A stretch of 64,000 bases of DNA from Mixophyes australis. Taxonomy: Eukaryota > Chordata > Amphibia > Anura > Limnodynastidae. The stretch is from the NCBI GenBank assembly GCA_036250195.1, contig JAVHZZ010000066.1, positions 62,001-126,000 of the forward strand. The letters run 5' to 3'. A program made the translations under genes and the position numbers. The stretch's first letter is position 1, and every line of letters starts with the position of its first letter. Of the stretch, positions 23,049 through 35,669 are shown in pieces. The notes below the pieces were generated by a model. The model was not told where the DNA came from, ran no database searches, and was given only the letters and a program-made list of their open reading frames with translations.

Positions 23049-23834
23049 TAGATGACTGGTTTTCATATCAATTTTTAGACATCATCTAATCCATCCTCTT
23101 GAGGTGTGGGGTGCCTCTGTTCCAATTACCTTCATGCCTATCAATGGTGAGTTTAGTTTGTTCTAGACAGTTTTACTCAACTTCATACTTTGGAAATCCA
23201 ATTTAGCAACTGGTTGCAGAGGTAAATATATTGGACAGACTGTGGAAACCAAATTAGTATTAAAATTGCTCTCCCTGTTCCTACCTTGTAGTTACGCTAC
23301 CAAAACGGACTTTCTAAAAAGTGTCCTACGAAGCCAAGTCCATGAATAAAGCCTGTGCACAAGCATTTATTCTTGTATTGTTGCCAAAAACCAATTCCAT
23401 ATGCAATGGCAGCTAAATGTTTCCTGAGTATAGTGTCTCCCTAGAAAAAACAAGTTCACAGGAAGAAAAATAAACTGCTCTACACCATTCCAGCTATCCA
23501 AGTGTCCCTCCGCTTTTTTTTTTTTTAAGTGTGAAATTTTTTTGGACTCCATCATTGTCCCATTTCACCATGAATATGTGAACTAGATTTATCATTTTTT
23601 AAACCTGCATTGTTTTGCTATGGGCAAGGTCGATTTTTACCTATGTAACCAGAGCACTGTTAGGGTAAAGAAAAGAAAGTATATTGATTTTGACATAAAG
23701 ACTGGCAGCAGCATTCTGTTAAAATGAGCTGAGATTGTAATAGACTTTTTTCTTTAAATAAACAGAAAAAAAACAAAGTTTCCACCACAAGTTTACCAAT
23801 TTAGGATTGCCTTAGATAATGAAGAAAGAGCAAG

Positions 23835-23906
23835 TAGCAGAGGATGGTTTCGATCCATCAACCTCTGGGTTATGGGCCCAGCACGCTTCCGCTGCGCCAC
23901 TTTGCT
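23835..23906 (-). tRNA. tRNA-iMet-CAT: tRNA-iMet (CAT) variant, unit 24 (type D)
   Basis: C48T and G5A, as in unit 19. Confidence 0.9.
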
Positions 23907-24066
23907 AGTCATGCAATGTTTGTTGACTCCTGAAGATTTGAGGCAACCCAGGAAAGAACCAATATTTATTTTTGTTGGTTGGCAGATAAAGAACAGTAAT
24001 GAAATGTCATGAAATTTGTCCGGAATAATGCATTTCAGCCCATGTCATGAACACATGCTGCAAGTT

Positions 24067-24140
24067 GTCTCTATGGCGCAATTGGTTAGCGTGTTCGGCT
24101 GTTAACCGAAAGGTTGGTGGCTCAAGCCCACCCAGGGACG
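24067..24140 (+). tRNA. tRNA-Asn-GTT: tRNA-Asn (GTT) variant, unit 24
   Basis: G7A and T54C, as in unit 19. Confidence 0.85.
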
Positions 24141-24926
24141 TAGATGACTGGTTTTCATATTAATTTTTAGACATCATCTAATCCATCCTCTTGAGGTGTG
24201 GGGTGCCTCTGATCCAATTACCTTCATGCCTATCAATGGTGAGTTTAGTTTGTTCTAGACAGTTTTACTCAACTTCATACTTTGGAAATCCAATTTAGCA
24301 ACTGGTTGCAGAGGTAAATATATTGGACAGACTGTGGAAACCAAATTAGTATTAAAATTGCTCTCCCTGTTCCTACCTTGTAGTTACGCTACCAAAACGG
24401 ACTTTCTAAAAAGTGTCCTACGAAGCCAAGTCCATGAATAAAGCCTGTGCACAAGCATTTATTCTTGTATTGTTGCCAAAAACCAATTCCATATGCAATG
24501 GCAGCTAAATGTTTCCTGAGTATAGTGTCTCCCTAGAAAAAACAAGTTCACAGGAAGAAAAATAAACTGCTCTACACCATTTCAGCTATCCAAGTGTCCC
24601 TCCGCTTTTTTTTTTTTTAAGTGTGAAAATTTTTTGGACTCCATCATTGTCCCATTTCACCATGAATATGTGAACTAGATTTATCATTTTGGAAACCTGC
24701 ATTGTTTTGCTATGGGCAAGGTCGATTTTTACCTATGTAACCAGAGCACTGTTAGGGTAAAGAAAAGAAAGTATGTTGATTTTGACATAAAGACTGGCAG
24801 CAGCATTCTGTTAAAATGAGCTGAGATTGTAATAGACTTTTTTCTTTAACTAAACAGAAAAAAAACAAAGTTTCTACCACAAGTTTACCAATTTAGGATT
24901 GCCCTAGATAATGAAGAAAGAGCAAG

Positions 24927-24998
24927 TAGCAGAGGATGGTTTCGATCCATCAACCTCTGGGTTATGGGCCCAGCACGCTTCCGCTGCGCCACTCTGCT
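24927..24998 (-). tRNA. tRNA-iMet-CAT: tRNA-iMet (CAT), unit 25 (type E)
   Basis: C48T only. Its divergent partner is the truncated tRNA-Asn. Confidence 0.95.
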
Positions 24999-25158
24999 AG
25001 TCATGCAATGTTTGTTGACTCCTGAAGGTTTGAGGCAACCCAGGAAAGAACCAATATTTATTTTTGTTGGTTGGCAGATAAAGAACAGTAATGAAATGTC
25101 ATGAAATTTGTCCGGAATAATGCATTTCAGCCCATGTCATGAACACACGCTGCAAGTT

Positions 25159-25184
25159 GTCTCTGTGGCGCAATTGGTTAGCGT

Positions 25185-25222
<38 letters not shown>
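25159..25222 (+). pseudogene. Truncated tRNA-Asn, unit 25
   Basis: The first 64 nt match tRNA-Asn, including A box, anticodon and B box. The last 10 nt (end of the T stem, 3' acceptor strand, discriminator) and the T4 terminator are lost. The join is gccca/tgcctatc with 2 bp (ca) of microhomology. It cannot make a normal tRNA, but the intact A and B boxes could still recruit TFIIIC; the next TTTT is about 35 nt on. Confidence 0.93.
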
Positions 25223-25923
25223 TGCCTATCAATGGTGAGTTTAGTTTGTTCTGGACAGTTTTACTCAACTTCATACTTTGGAAATCCAATTTAGCAACTG
25301 GTTGCAGAGGTAAATATATTGGACAGACTGTGGAAACCAAATTAGTATTAAAATTGCTCTCCCTGTTCCTACCTTGTAGTTACGCTACCAAAACGGACTT
25401 TCTAAAAAGTGTCCTACGAAGCCAAGTCCATGAATAAAGCCTGTGCACAAGCATTTTTTCTTGTATTGTTGCCAAAAACCAATTCCATATGCAATGGCAG
25501 CTAAATGTTTCCTGAGTATAGTGTCTCCCTAGAAAAAACAAGTTCACAGGAAGAAAAATAAACTGCTCTACACCATTTCAGCTATCCAAGTGTCCCTCCG
25601 CTTTTTTTTTTTTTTAAGTGTGAAATTTTTTTGGACTCCATCATTGTCCCATTTCACCATGAATATGTGAACTAGATTTATCATTTTTTAAACCTGCATT
25701 GTTTTGCTATGGGCAAGGTCGATTTTTACCTATGTAACCAGAGCACTGTTAGGGTAAAGAAAAGAAAGTATATTGATTTTGACATAAAGACTGGCAGCAG
25801 CATTCTGTTAAAATGAGCTGAGATTGTAATAGACTTTTTTCTTTAAATAAACAGAAAAAAAACAAAGTTTCTACCACAAGTTTACCAATTTAGGATTGCC
25901 TTAGATAATGAAGAAAGAGCAAG

Positions 25924-25995
25924 TAGCAGAGGATGGTTTCGATCCATCAACCTCTGGGTTATGGGCCCAGCACGCTTCCGCTGCGCCACTTTGCT
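25924..25995 (-). tRNA. tRNA-iMet-CAT: tRNA-iMet (CAT) variant, unit 26
   Basis: C48T and G5A (type D iMet), preceded by a spacer that starts as type C and ends as type D. Confidence 0.9.
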
Positions 25996-26155
25996 AGTCA
26001 TGCAATGTTTGTTGACTCCTGAAGATTTGAGGCAACCCAGGAAAGAACCAATATTTATTTTTGTTGGTTGGCAGATAAAGAACAGTAATGAAATGTCATG
26101 AAATTTGTCCGTAATAATGCATTTCAGCCCATGTCATGAACACATGCTGCAAGTT

Positions 26156-26181
26156 GTCTCTGTGGCGCAATTGGTTAGCGT

Positions 26182-26222
<41 letters not shown>

Positions 26223-26229
26223 AGGGACG
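26156..26229 (+). tRNA. tRNA-Asn-GTT: tRNA-Asn (GTT), unit 26
   Basis: Consensus sequence, unlike the type D units it otherwise resembles. Confidence 0.98.
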
Positions 26230-27021
26230 TAGATGACTGGTTTTCATATCAATTTTTAGACATCATCTAATCCATCCTCTTGAGGTGTGGGGTGCCTCTG
26301 ATCCAATTACCTTCATGCCTATCAATGGTGAGTTTAGTTTGTTCTAGACAGTTTTACTCAACTTCATACTTTGGAAATCCAATTTAGCAACTGGTTGCAG
26401 AGGTAAATATATTGGACAGACTGTGGAAACCAAATTAGTATTAAAATTGCTCTCCCTGTTCCTACCTTGTAGTTACGCTACCAAAACGGACTTTCTAAAA
26501 AGTGTCCTACGAACCCCAAGTCCATGAATAAAGCCTGTGCACAAGCATTTATTCTTGTATTGTTGCCAAAAACCAATTCCATATGCAATGGCAGCTAAAT
26601 GTTTCCTGAGTATAGTGTCTCCCTAGAAAAAACAAGTTCACAGGAAGAAAAATAAACTGCTCTACACCATTTCAGCTATCCAAGTGTCCCTCCGCTTTTT
26701 TTTTTTTTTTTTTAAGTGTAAAAATTTTTTGGACTCCATCATTGTCCCATTTCACCATGAATATGTGAACTAGATTTATCATTTTGGAAACCTGCATTGT
26801 TTTGCTATGGGCAAGGTCGATTTTTACCTATGTAACCAGAGCACTGTTAGGGTAAAGAAAAGAAAGTATGTTGATTTTGACATAAAGACTGGCAGCAGCA
26901 TTCTGTTAACATGAGCTGAGATTGTAATATACTTCTTTCTTTAACTAAACAGAAAAGAAACAACGTTTCTACCACAAGTTTACCAATTTAGGATTGCCTT
27001 AGATAATGAAGAAAGAGCAAG

Positions 27022-27093
27022 TAGCAGAGGATGGTTTCGATCCATCGAAATCTGGGTTATGGGCCCAGCACGCTTCCGTTGCGCCACTCTGCT
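27022..27093 (-). tRNA. tRNA-iMet-CAT: tRNA-iMet (CAT) variant, unit 27 (type A), Asn-less
   Basis: G15A, G45T, G46T; tRNA-Asn deleted (join 27115/27116). Confidence 0.9.
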
Positions 27094-27909
27094 AGTCATG
27101 CAATGTTTGTTGACTAGATGACTGGTTTTCATATCAATTTTTAGACATCATCTAATCCATCCTCTTGAGGTGTGGGGTGCCTCTGATCCAATTACCTTCA
27201 TGCCTATCAATGGTGAGTTTAGTTTGTTCTAGACAGTTTTACTCAACTTCATACTTTGGAAATCCAATTTAGCAACTGGTTGCAGAGGTAAATATATTGG
27301 ACAGACTGTGGAAACCAAATTAGTATTAAAATTGCTCTCCCTGTTCCTACCTTGTAGTTACGCTACCAAAACGGACTTTCTAAAAAGTGTCCTACGAAGC
27401 CAAGTCCATGAATAAAGCCTGTGCACAAGCATTTATTCTTGTATTGTTGCCAAAAACCAATTCCATATGCAATGGCAGCTAAATGTTTCCTGAGTATAGT
27501 GTCTCCCTAGAAAAAACAAGTTCACAGGAAGAAAAATAAACTGCTCTACACCATTTCAGCTATCCAAGTGTCCCTCCGCTTTTTTTTTTTTCTTTTTTTT
27601 TAAGTGTGAAAATTTTTTGGACTCCATCATTGTCCCATTTCACCATGAATATGTGAACTAGATTTATCATTTTGGAAACCTGCATTGTTTTGCTATGGGC
27701 AAGGTCGATTTTTACCTATGTAACCAGAGCACTGTTAGGGTAAAGAAAAGAAAGTATGTTGATTTTGACATAAAGACTGGCAGCAGCATTCTGTTAACAT
27801 GAGCTGAGATTGTAATAGACTTTTTTCTTTAACTAAACAGAAAAGAAACAAAGTTTTTACCACAAGTTTACCAATTTAGGATTGCCTTAGATAATGAAGA
27901 AAGAGCAAG

Positions 27910-27981
27910 TAGCAGAGGATGGTTTCAATCCATCGACCTCTGGGTTATGGGCCCAGCACGCTTCCGCTGCGCCACTCTGCT
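27910..27981 (-). tRNA. tRNA-iMet-CAT: tRNA-iMet (CAT) variant, unit 28 (type B)
   Basis: C56T in the B box. Confidence 0.9.
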
Positions 27982-28141
27982 AGTCATGCAATGTTTGTTG
28001 ACTCCTGAAGGTTTGAGGCAACCCAGGAAAGAACCAATATTTATTTTTGTTGGTTGGCAGATAAAGAACAGTAATGAAATGTCATGAAATTTGTCCGGAA
28101 TAATGCATTTCAGCCCATGTCATGAACACACGCTGCAAGTT

Positions 28142-28167
28142 GTCTCTGTGGCGCAATTGGTTAGCGT

Positions 28168-28208
<41 letters not shown>

Positions 28209-28215
28209 AGGGACG
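28142..28215 (+). tRNA. tRNA-Asn-GTT: tRNA-Asn (GTT), unit 28
   Basis: Consensus sequence. Confidence 0.98.
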
Positions 28216-29001
28216 TAGATGACTGGTTTTCATATCAATTTTTAGACATCATCTAATCCATCCTCTTGAGGTGTGGGGTGCCTCTGATCCAATTACCTTC
28301 ATGCCTATCAATGGTGAGTTTAGTTTGTTCTGGACAGTTTTACTCAACTTCATACTTTGGAAATCCAATTTAGCAACTGGTTGCAGAGGTAAATATATTG
28401 GACAGACTGTGGAAACCAAATTAGTATTAAAATTGCTCTCCCTGTTCCTACCTTGTAGTTACGCTACCAAAACGGACTTTCTAAAAAGTGTCCTACGAAG
28501 CCAAGTCCATGAATAAAGCCTGTGCACAAGCATTTTTTCTTGTATTGTTGCCAAAAACCAATTCCATATGCAATGGCAGCTAAATGTTTCCTGAGTATAG
28601 TGTCTCCCTAGAAAAAACAAGTTCACAGGAAGAAAAATAAACTGCTCTACACCATTTCAGCTATCCAAGTGTCCCTCCGCTTTTTTTTTTTTTAAGTGTG
28701 AAAATTTTTTGGACTCCATCATTATCCCATTTCACCATGAATATGTGAACTAGATTTATCATTTTGGAAACCTGCATTGTTTTGCTATGGGCAAGGTCGA
28801 TTTTTACCTATGTAACCAGAGCACTGTTAGGGTAAAGAAAAGAAAGTATGTTGATTTTGACATAAAGACTGGCAGCAGCATTCTGTTAAAATGAGCTGAG
28901 ATTGTAATAGACTTTTTTCTTTAACTAAACAGAAAAAAAACAAAGTTTCTACCACAAGTTTACCAATTTAGGATTGCCTTAGATAATGAAGAAAGAGCAA
29001 G

Positions 29002-29073
29002 TAGCAGAGGATGGTTTCGATCCATCAACCTCTGGGTTATGGGCCCAGCACGCTTCCGCTGCGCCACTCTGCT
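29002..29073 (-). tRNA. tRNA-iMet-CAT: tRNA-iMet (CAT), unit 29 (type C)
   Basis: C48T only. Confidence 0.95.
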
Positions 29074-29233
29074 AGTCATGCAATGTTTGTTGACTCCTGA
29101 AGGTTTGAGGCAACCCAGGAAAGAACCAATATTTATTTTTGTTGGTTGGCAGATAAAGAACAGTAATGAAATGTCATGAAATTTGTCCGGAATAATGCAT
29201 TTCAGCCCATTTCATGAACACATGCTGCAAGTT

Positions 29234-29259
29234 GTCTCTGTGGCGCAATTGGTTAGCGT

Positions 29260-29300
<41 letters not shown>

Positions 29301-29307
29301 AGGGACG
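29234..29307 (+). tRNA. tRNA-Asn-GTT: tRNA-Asn (GTT), unit 29
   Basis: Consensus sequence. Confidence 0.98.
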
Positions 29308-30093
29308 TAGATGACTGGTTTTCATATCAATTTTTAGACATCATCTAATCCATCCTCTTGAGGTGTGGGGTGCCTCTGTTCCAATTACCTTCATGCCTAT
29401 CAATGGTGAGTTTAGTTTGTTCTAGACAGTTTTACTCAACTTCATACTTTGGAAATCCAATTTAGCAACTGGTTGCAGAGGTAAATATATTGGACAGACT
29501 GTGGAAACCAAATTAGTATTAAAATTGCTCTCCCTGTTCCTACCTTGTAGTTACGCTACCAAAACGGACTTTCTAAAAAGTGTCCTACGAAGCCAAGTCC
29601 ATGAATAAAGCCTGTGCACAAGCATTTATTCTTGTATTGTTGCCAAAAACCAATTCCATATGCAATGGCAGCTAAATGTTTCCTGAGTATAGTGTCTCCC
29701 TAGAAAAAACAAGTTCACAGGAAGAAAAATAAACTGCTCTACACCATTCCAGCTATCCAAGTGTCCCTCCGCTTTTTTTTTTTTTAAGTGTGAAATTTTT
29801 TTGGACTCCATCATTGTCCCATTTCACCATGAATATGTGAACTAGATTTATCATTTTTTAAACCTGCATTGTTTTGCTATGGGCAAGGTCGATTTTTACC
29901 TATGTAACCAGAGCACTGTTAGGGTAAAGAAAAGAAAGTATATTGATTTTGACATAAAGACTGGCAGCAGCATTCTGTTAAAATGAGCTGAGATTGTAAT
30001 AGACTTTTTTCTTTAAATAAACAGAAAAAAAACAAAGTTTCTACCACAAGTTTACCAATTTAGGATTGCCTTAGATAATGAAGAAAGAGCAAG

Positions 30094-30165
30094 TAGCAGA
30101 GGATGGTTTCGATCCATCAACCTCTGGGTTATGGGCCCAGCACGCTTCCGCTGCGCCACTTTGCT
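30094..30165 (-). tRNA. tRNA-iMet-CAT: tRNA-iMet (CAT) variant, unit 30 (type D)
   Basis: C48T and G5A. Confidence 0.9.
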
Positions 30166-30325
30166 AGTCATGCAATGTTTGTTGACTCCTGAAGATTTGA
30201 GGCAACCCAGGAAAGAACCAATATTTATTTTTGTTGGTTGGCAGATAAAGAACAGTAATGAAATGTCATGAAATTTGTCCGGAATAATGCATTTCAGCCC
30301 ATGTCATGAACACACGCTGCAAGTT

Positions 30326-30399
30326 GTCTCTATGGCGCAATTGGTTAGCGTGTTCGGCTGTTAACCGAAAGGTTGGTGGCTCAAGCCCACCCAGGGACG
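30326..30399 (+). tRNA. tRNA-Asn-GTT: tRNA-Asn (GTT) variant, unit 30
   Basis: G7A and T54C (type D). Confidence 0.85.
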
Positions 30400-31186
30400 T
30401 AGATGACTGGTTTTCATATTAATTTTTAGACATCATCTAATCCATCCTCTTGAGGTGTGGGGTGCCTCTGATCCAATTACCTTCATGCCTATCAATGGTG
30501 AGTTTAGTTTGTTCTAGACAGTTTTACTCAACTTCATACTTTGGAAATCCAATTTAGCAACTGGTTGCAGAGGTAAATATATTGGACAGACTGTGGAAAC
30601 CAAATTAGTATTAAAATTGCTCTCCCTGTTCCTACCTTGTAGTTACGCTACCAAAACGGACTTTCTAAAAAGTGTCCTACGAAGCCAAGTCCATGAATAA
30701 AGCCTGTGCACAAGCATTTTTTCTTGTATTGTTGCCAAAAACCAATTCCATATGCAATGGCAGCTAAATGTTTCCTGAGTATAGTGTCTCCCTAGAAAAA
30801 ACAAGTTCACAGGAAGAAAAATAAACTGCTCTACACCATTTCAGCTATCCAAGTGTCCCTCCGCTTTTTTTTTTTTTTAAGTGTGAAATTTTTTTGGACT
30901 CCATCATTGTCCCATTTCACCATGAATATGTGAACTAGATTTATCATTTTTTAAACCTGCATTGTTTTGCTATGGGCAAGGTCGATTTTTACCTATGTAA
31001 CCAGAGCACTGTTAGGGTAAAGAAAAGAAAGTATATTGATTTTGACATAAAGACTGGCAGCAGCATTCTGTTAAAATGAGCTGAGATTGTAATAGACTTT
31101 TTTCTTTAAATAAACAGAAAAAAAAAAAAGTTTCTACCACAAGTTTACCAATTTAGGATTGCCTTAGATAATGAAGAAAGAGCAAG

Positions 31187-31258
31187 TAGCAGAGGATGGT
31201 TTCGATCCATCAACCTCTGGGTTATGGGCCCAGCACGCTTCCGCTGCGCCACTTTGCT
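31187..31258 (-). tRNA. tRNA-iMet-CAT: tRNA-iMet (CAT) variant, unit 31
   Basis: C48T and G5A. The spacer carries the type C mark cattttttc, then type D marks. Confidence 0.9.
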
Positions 31259-31418
31259 AGTCATGCAATGTTTGTTGACTCCTGAAGATTTGAGGCAACC
31301 CAGGAAAGAACCAATATTTATTTTTGTTGGTTGGCAGATAAAGAACAGTAATGAAATGTCATGAAATTTGTCCGTAATAATGCATTTCAGCCCATGTCAT
31401 GAACACATGCTGCAAGTT

Positions 31419-31444
31419 GTCTCTGTGGCGCAATTGGTTAGCGT

Positions 31445-31485
<41 letters not shown>

Positions 31486-31492
31486 AGGGACG
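31419..31492 (+). tRNA. tRNA-Asn-GTT: tRNA-Asn (GTT), unit 31
   Basis: Consensus sequence. Confidence 0.98.
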
Positions 31493-32284
31493 TAGATGAC
31501 TGGTTTTCATATCAATTTTTAGACATCATCTAATCCATCCTCTTGAGGTGTGGGGTGCCTCTGATCCAATTACCTTCATGCCTATCAATGGTGAGTTTAG
31601 TTTGTTCTAGACAGTTTTACTCAACTTCATACTTTGGAAATCCAATTTAGCAACTGGTTGCAGAGGTAAATATATTGGACAGACTGTGGAAACCAAATTA
31701 GTATTAAAATTGCTCTCCCTGTTCCTACCTTGTAGTTACGCTACCAAAACGGACTTTCTAAAAAGTGTCCTACGAACCCCAAGTCCATGAATAAAGCCTG
31801 TGCACAAGCATTTATTCTTGTATTGTTGCCAAAAACCAATTCCATATGCAATGGCAGCTAAATGTTTCCTGAGTATAGTGTCTCCCTAGAAAAAACAAGT
31901 TCACAGGAAGAAAAATAAACTGCTCTACACCATTTCAGCTATCCAAGTGTCCCTCCGCTTTTTTTTTTTTTTTTTTAAGTGTAAAAATTTTTTGGACTCC
32001 ATCATTGTCCCATTTCACCATGAATATGTGAACTAGATTTATCATTTTGGAAACCTGCATTGTTTTGCTATGGGCAAGGTCGATTTTTACCTATGTAACC
32101 AGAGCACTGTTAGGGTAAAGAAAAGAAAGTATGTTGATTTTGACATAAAGACTGGCAGCAGCATTCTGTTAACATGAGCTGAGATTGTAATATACTTCTT
32201 TCTTTAACTAAACAGAAAAGAAACAACGTTTCTACCACAAGTTTACCAATTTAGGATTGCCTTAGATAATGAAGAAAGAGCAAG

Positions 32285-32356
32285 TAGCAGAGGATGGTTT
32301 CGATCCATCGAAATCTGGGTTATGGGCCCAGCACGCTTCCGCTGCGCCACTTTGCT
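32285..32356 (-). tRNA. tRNA-iMet-CAT: tRNA-iMet (CAT) mosaic variant, unit 32
   Basis: G45T and G46T from type A combined with G5A from type D; G15 is normal. The switch falls inside the gene, between the variable loop and D loop, and unlike other type A units tRNA-Asn is present. Confidence 0.9.
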
Positions 32357-32516
32357 AGTCATGCAATGTTTGTTGACTCCTGAAGATTTGAGGCAACCCA
32401 GGAAAGAACCAATATTTATTTTTGTTGGTTGGCAGATAAAGAACAGTAATGAAATGTCATGAAATTTGTCCGTAATAATGCATTTCAGCCCATGTCATGA
32501 ACACATGCTGCAAGTT

Positions 32517-32542
32517 GTCTCTGTGGCGCAATTGGTTAGCGT

Positions 32543-32583
<41 letters not shown>

Positions 32584-32590
32584 AGGGACG
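32517..32590 (+). tRNA. tRNA-Asn-GTT: tRNA-Asn (GTT), unit 32
   Basis: Consensus sequence. Confidence 0.98.
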
Positions 32591-33383
32591 TAGATGACTG
32601 GTTTTCATATCAATTTTTAGACATCATCTAATCCATCCTCTTGAGGTGTGGGGTGCCTCTGATCCAATTACCTTCATGCCTATCAATGGTGAGTTTAGTT
32701 TGTTCTAGACAGTTTTACTCAACTTCATACTTTGGAAATCCAATTTAGCAACTGGTTGCAGAGGTAAATATATTGGACAGACTGTGGAAACCAAATTAGT
32801 ATTAAAATTGCTCTCCCTGTTCCTACCTTGTAGTTACGCTACCAAAACGGACTTTCTAAAAAGTGTCCTACGAACCCCAAGTCCATGAATAAAGCCTGTG
32901 CACAAGCATTTATTCTTGTATTGTTGCCAAAAACCAATTCCATATGCAATGGCAGCTAAATGTTTCCTGAGTATAGTGTCTCCCTAGAAAAAACAAGTTC
33001 ACAGGAAGAAAAATAAACTGCTCTACACCATTTCAGCTATCCAAGTGTCCCTCCGCTTTTTTTTTTTTTTTTTTTAAGTGTAAAAATTTTTTGGACTCCA
33101 TCATTGTCCCATTTCACCATGAATATGTGAACTAGATTTATCATTTTGGAAACCTGCATTGTTTTGCTATGGGCAAGGTCGATTTTTACCTATGTAACCA
33201 GAGCACTGTTAGGGTAAAGAAAAGAAAGTATGTTGATTTTGACATAAAGACTGGCAGCAGCATTCTGTTAACATGAGCTGAGATTGTAATATACTTCTTT
33301 CTTTAACTAAACAGAAAAGAAACAACGTTTCTACCACAAGTTTACCAATTTAGGATTGCCTTAGATAATGAAGAAAGAGCAAG

Positions 33384-33455
33384 TAGCAGAGGATGGTTTC
33401 GATCCATCGAAATCTGGGTTATGGGCCCAGCACGCTTCCGTTGCGCCACTCTGCT
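33384..33455 (-). tRNA. tRNA-iMet-CAT: tRNA-iMet (CAT) variant, unit 33 (type A), Asn-less
   Basis: G15A, G45T, G46T; tRNA-Asn deleted (join 33477/33478). Confidence 0.9.
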
Positions 33456-34271
33456 AGTCATGCAATGTTTGTTGACTAGATGACTGGTTTTCATATCAAT
33501 TTTTAGACATCATCTAATCCATCCTCTTGAGGTGTGGGGTGCCTCTGATCCAATTACCTTCATGCCTATCAATGGTGAGTTTAGTTTGTTCTAGACAGTT
33601 TTACTCAACTTCATACTTTGGAAATCCAATTTAGCAACTGGTTGCAGAGGTAAATATATTGGACAGACTGTGGAAACCAAATTAGTATTAAAATTGCTCT
33701 CCCTGTTCCTACCTTGTAGTTACGCTACCAAAACGGACTTTCTAAAAAGTGTCCTACGAAGCCAAGTCCATGAATAAAGCCTGTGCACAAGCATTTATTC
33801 TTGTATTGTTGCCAAAAACCAATTCCATATGCAATGGCAGCTAAATGTTTCCTGAGTATAGTGTCTCCCTAGAAAAAACAAGTTCACAGGAAGAAAAATA
33901 AACTGCTCTACACCATTTCAGCTATCCAAGTGTCCCTCCGCTTTTTTTTTTTTCTTTTTTTTTAAGTGTGAAAATTTTTTGGACTCCATCATTGTCCCAT
34001 TTCACCATGAATATGTGAACTAGATTTATCATTTTGGAAACCTGCATTGTTTTGCTATGGGCAAGGTCGATTTTTACCTATGTAACCAGAGCACTGTTAG
34101 GGTAAAGAAAAGAAAGTATGTTGATTTTGACATAAAGACTGGCAGCAGCATTCTGTTAACATGAGCTGAGATTGTAATAGACTTTTTTCTTTAACTAAAC
34201 AGAAAAGAAACAAAGTTTTTACCACAAGTTTACCAATTTAGGATTGCCTTAGATAATGAAGAAAGAGCAAG

Positions 34272-34343
34272 TAGCAGAGGATGGTTTCAATCCATCGACC
34301 TCTGGGTTATGGGCCCAGCACGCTTCCGCTGCGCCACTCTGCT
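34272..34343 (-). tRNA. tRNA-iMet-CAT: tRNA-iMet (CAT) variant, unit 34 (type B)
   Basis: C56T in the B box. Confidence 0.9.
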
Positions 34344-34503
34344 AGTCATGCAATGTTTGTTGACTCCTGAAGGTTTGAGGCAACCCAGGAAAGAACCAAT
34401 ATTTATTTTTGTTGGTTGGCAGATAAAGAACAGTAATGAAATGTCATGAAATTTGTCCGGAATAATGCATTTCAGCCCATGTCATGAACACACGCTGCAA
34501 GTT

Positions 34504-34529
34504 GTCTCTGTGGCGCAATTGGTTAGCGT

Positions 34530-34570
<41 letters not shown>

Positions 34571-34577
34571 AGGGACG
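34504..34577 (+). tRNA. tRNA-Asn-GTT: tRNA-Asn (GTT), unit 34
   Basis: Consensus sequence. Confidence 0.98.
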
Positions 34578-35363
34578 TAGATGACTGGTTTTCATATCAA
34601 TTTTTAGACATCATCTAATCCATCCTCTTGAGGTGTGGGGTGCCTCTGATCCAATTACCTTCATGCCTATCAATGGTGAGTTTAGTTTGTTCTGGACAGT
34701 TTTACTCAACTTCATACTTTGGAAATCCAATTTAGCAACTGGTTGCAGAGGTAAATATATTGGACAGACTGTGGAAACCAAATTAGTATTAAAATTGCTC
34801 TCCCTGTTCCTACCTTGTAGTTACGCTACCAAAACGGACTTTCTAAAAAGTGTCCTACGAAGCCAAGTCCATGAATAAAGCCTGTGCACAAGCATTTTTT
34901 CTTGTATTGTTGCCAAAAACCAATTCCATATGCAATGGCAGCTAAATGTTTCCTGAGTATAGTGTCTCCCTAGAAAAAACAAGTTCACAGGAAGAAAAAT
35001 AAACTGCTCTACACCATTTCAGCTATCCAAGTGTCCCTCCGCTTTTTTTTTTTTTAAGTGTGAAAATTTTTTGGACTCCATCATTATCCCATTTCACCAT
35101 GAATATGTGAACTAGATTTATCATTTTGGAAACCTGCATTGTTTTGCTATGGGCAAGGTCGATTTTTACCTATGTAACCAGAGCACTGTTAGGGTAAAGA
35201 AAAGAAAGTATGTTGATTTTGACATAAAGACTGGCAGCAGCATTCTGTTAAAATGAGCTGAGATTGTAATAGACTTTTTTCTTTAACTAAACAGAAAAAA
35301 AACAAAGTTTCTACCACAAGTTTACCAATTTAGGATTGCCTTAGATAATGAAGAAAGAGCAAG

Positions 35364-35435
35364 TAGCAGAGGATGGTTTCGATCCATCAACCTCTGGGTT
35401 ATGGGCCCAGCACGCTTCCGCTGCGCCACTCTGCT
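35364..35435 (-). tRNA. tRNA-iMet-CAT: tRNA-iMet (CAT), unit 35 (type C)
   Basis: C48T only. Confidence 0.95.
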
Positions 35436-35595
35436 AGTCATGCAATGTTTGTTGACTCCTGAAGGTTTGAGGCAACCCAGGAAAGAACCAATATTTATTT
35501 TTGTTGGTTGGCAGATAAAGAACAGTAATGAAATGTCATGAAATTTGTCCGGAATAATGCATTTCAGCCCATTTCATGAACACATGCTGCAAGTT

Positions 35596-35621
35596 GTCTC
35601 TGTGGCGCAATTGGTTAGCGT

Positions 35622-35662
<41 letters not shown>

Positions 35663-35669
35663 AGGGACG
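35596..35669 (+). tRNA. tRNA-Asn-GTT: tRNA-Asn (GTT), unit 35
   Basis: Consensus sequence. Confidence 0.98.

Larger units (their letters stand above)
21651..27909. repeat. Higher-order repeat, copy 2 (units 22-27, one extra unit)
   Basis: 6,259 bp: the B-C-D-E-A block with a 997-bp unit (26) inserted after E. The insertion coincides with the truncated tRNA-Asn at 25159-25222. Confidence 0.9.
27910..34271. repeat. Higher-order repeat, copy 3 (units 28-33, modified)
   Basis: 6,362 bp: types B, C, D, then units 31 (C/D mosaic) and 32 (A/D mosaic with tRNA-Asn kept), then A. Type E is replaced. Confidence 0.88.
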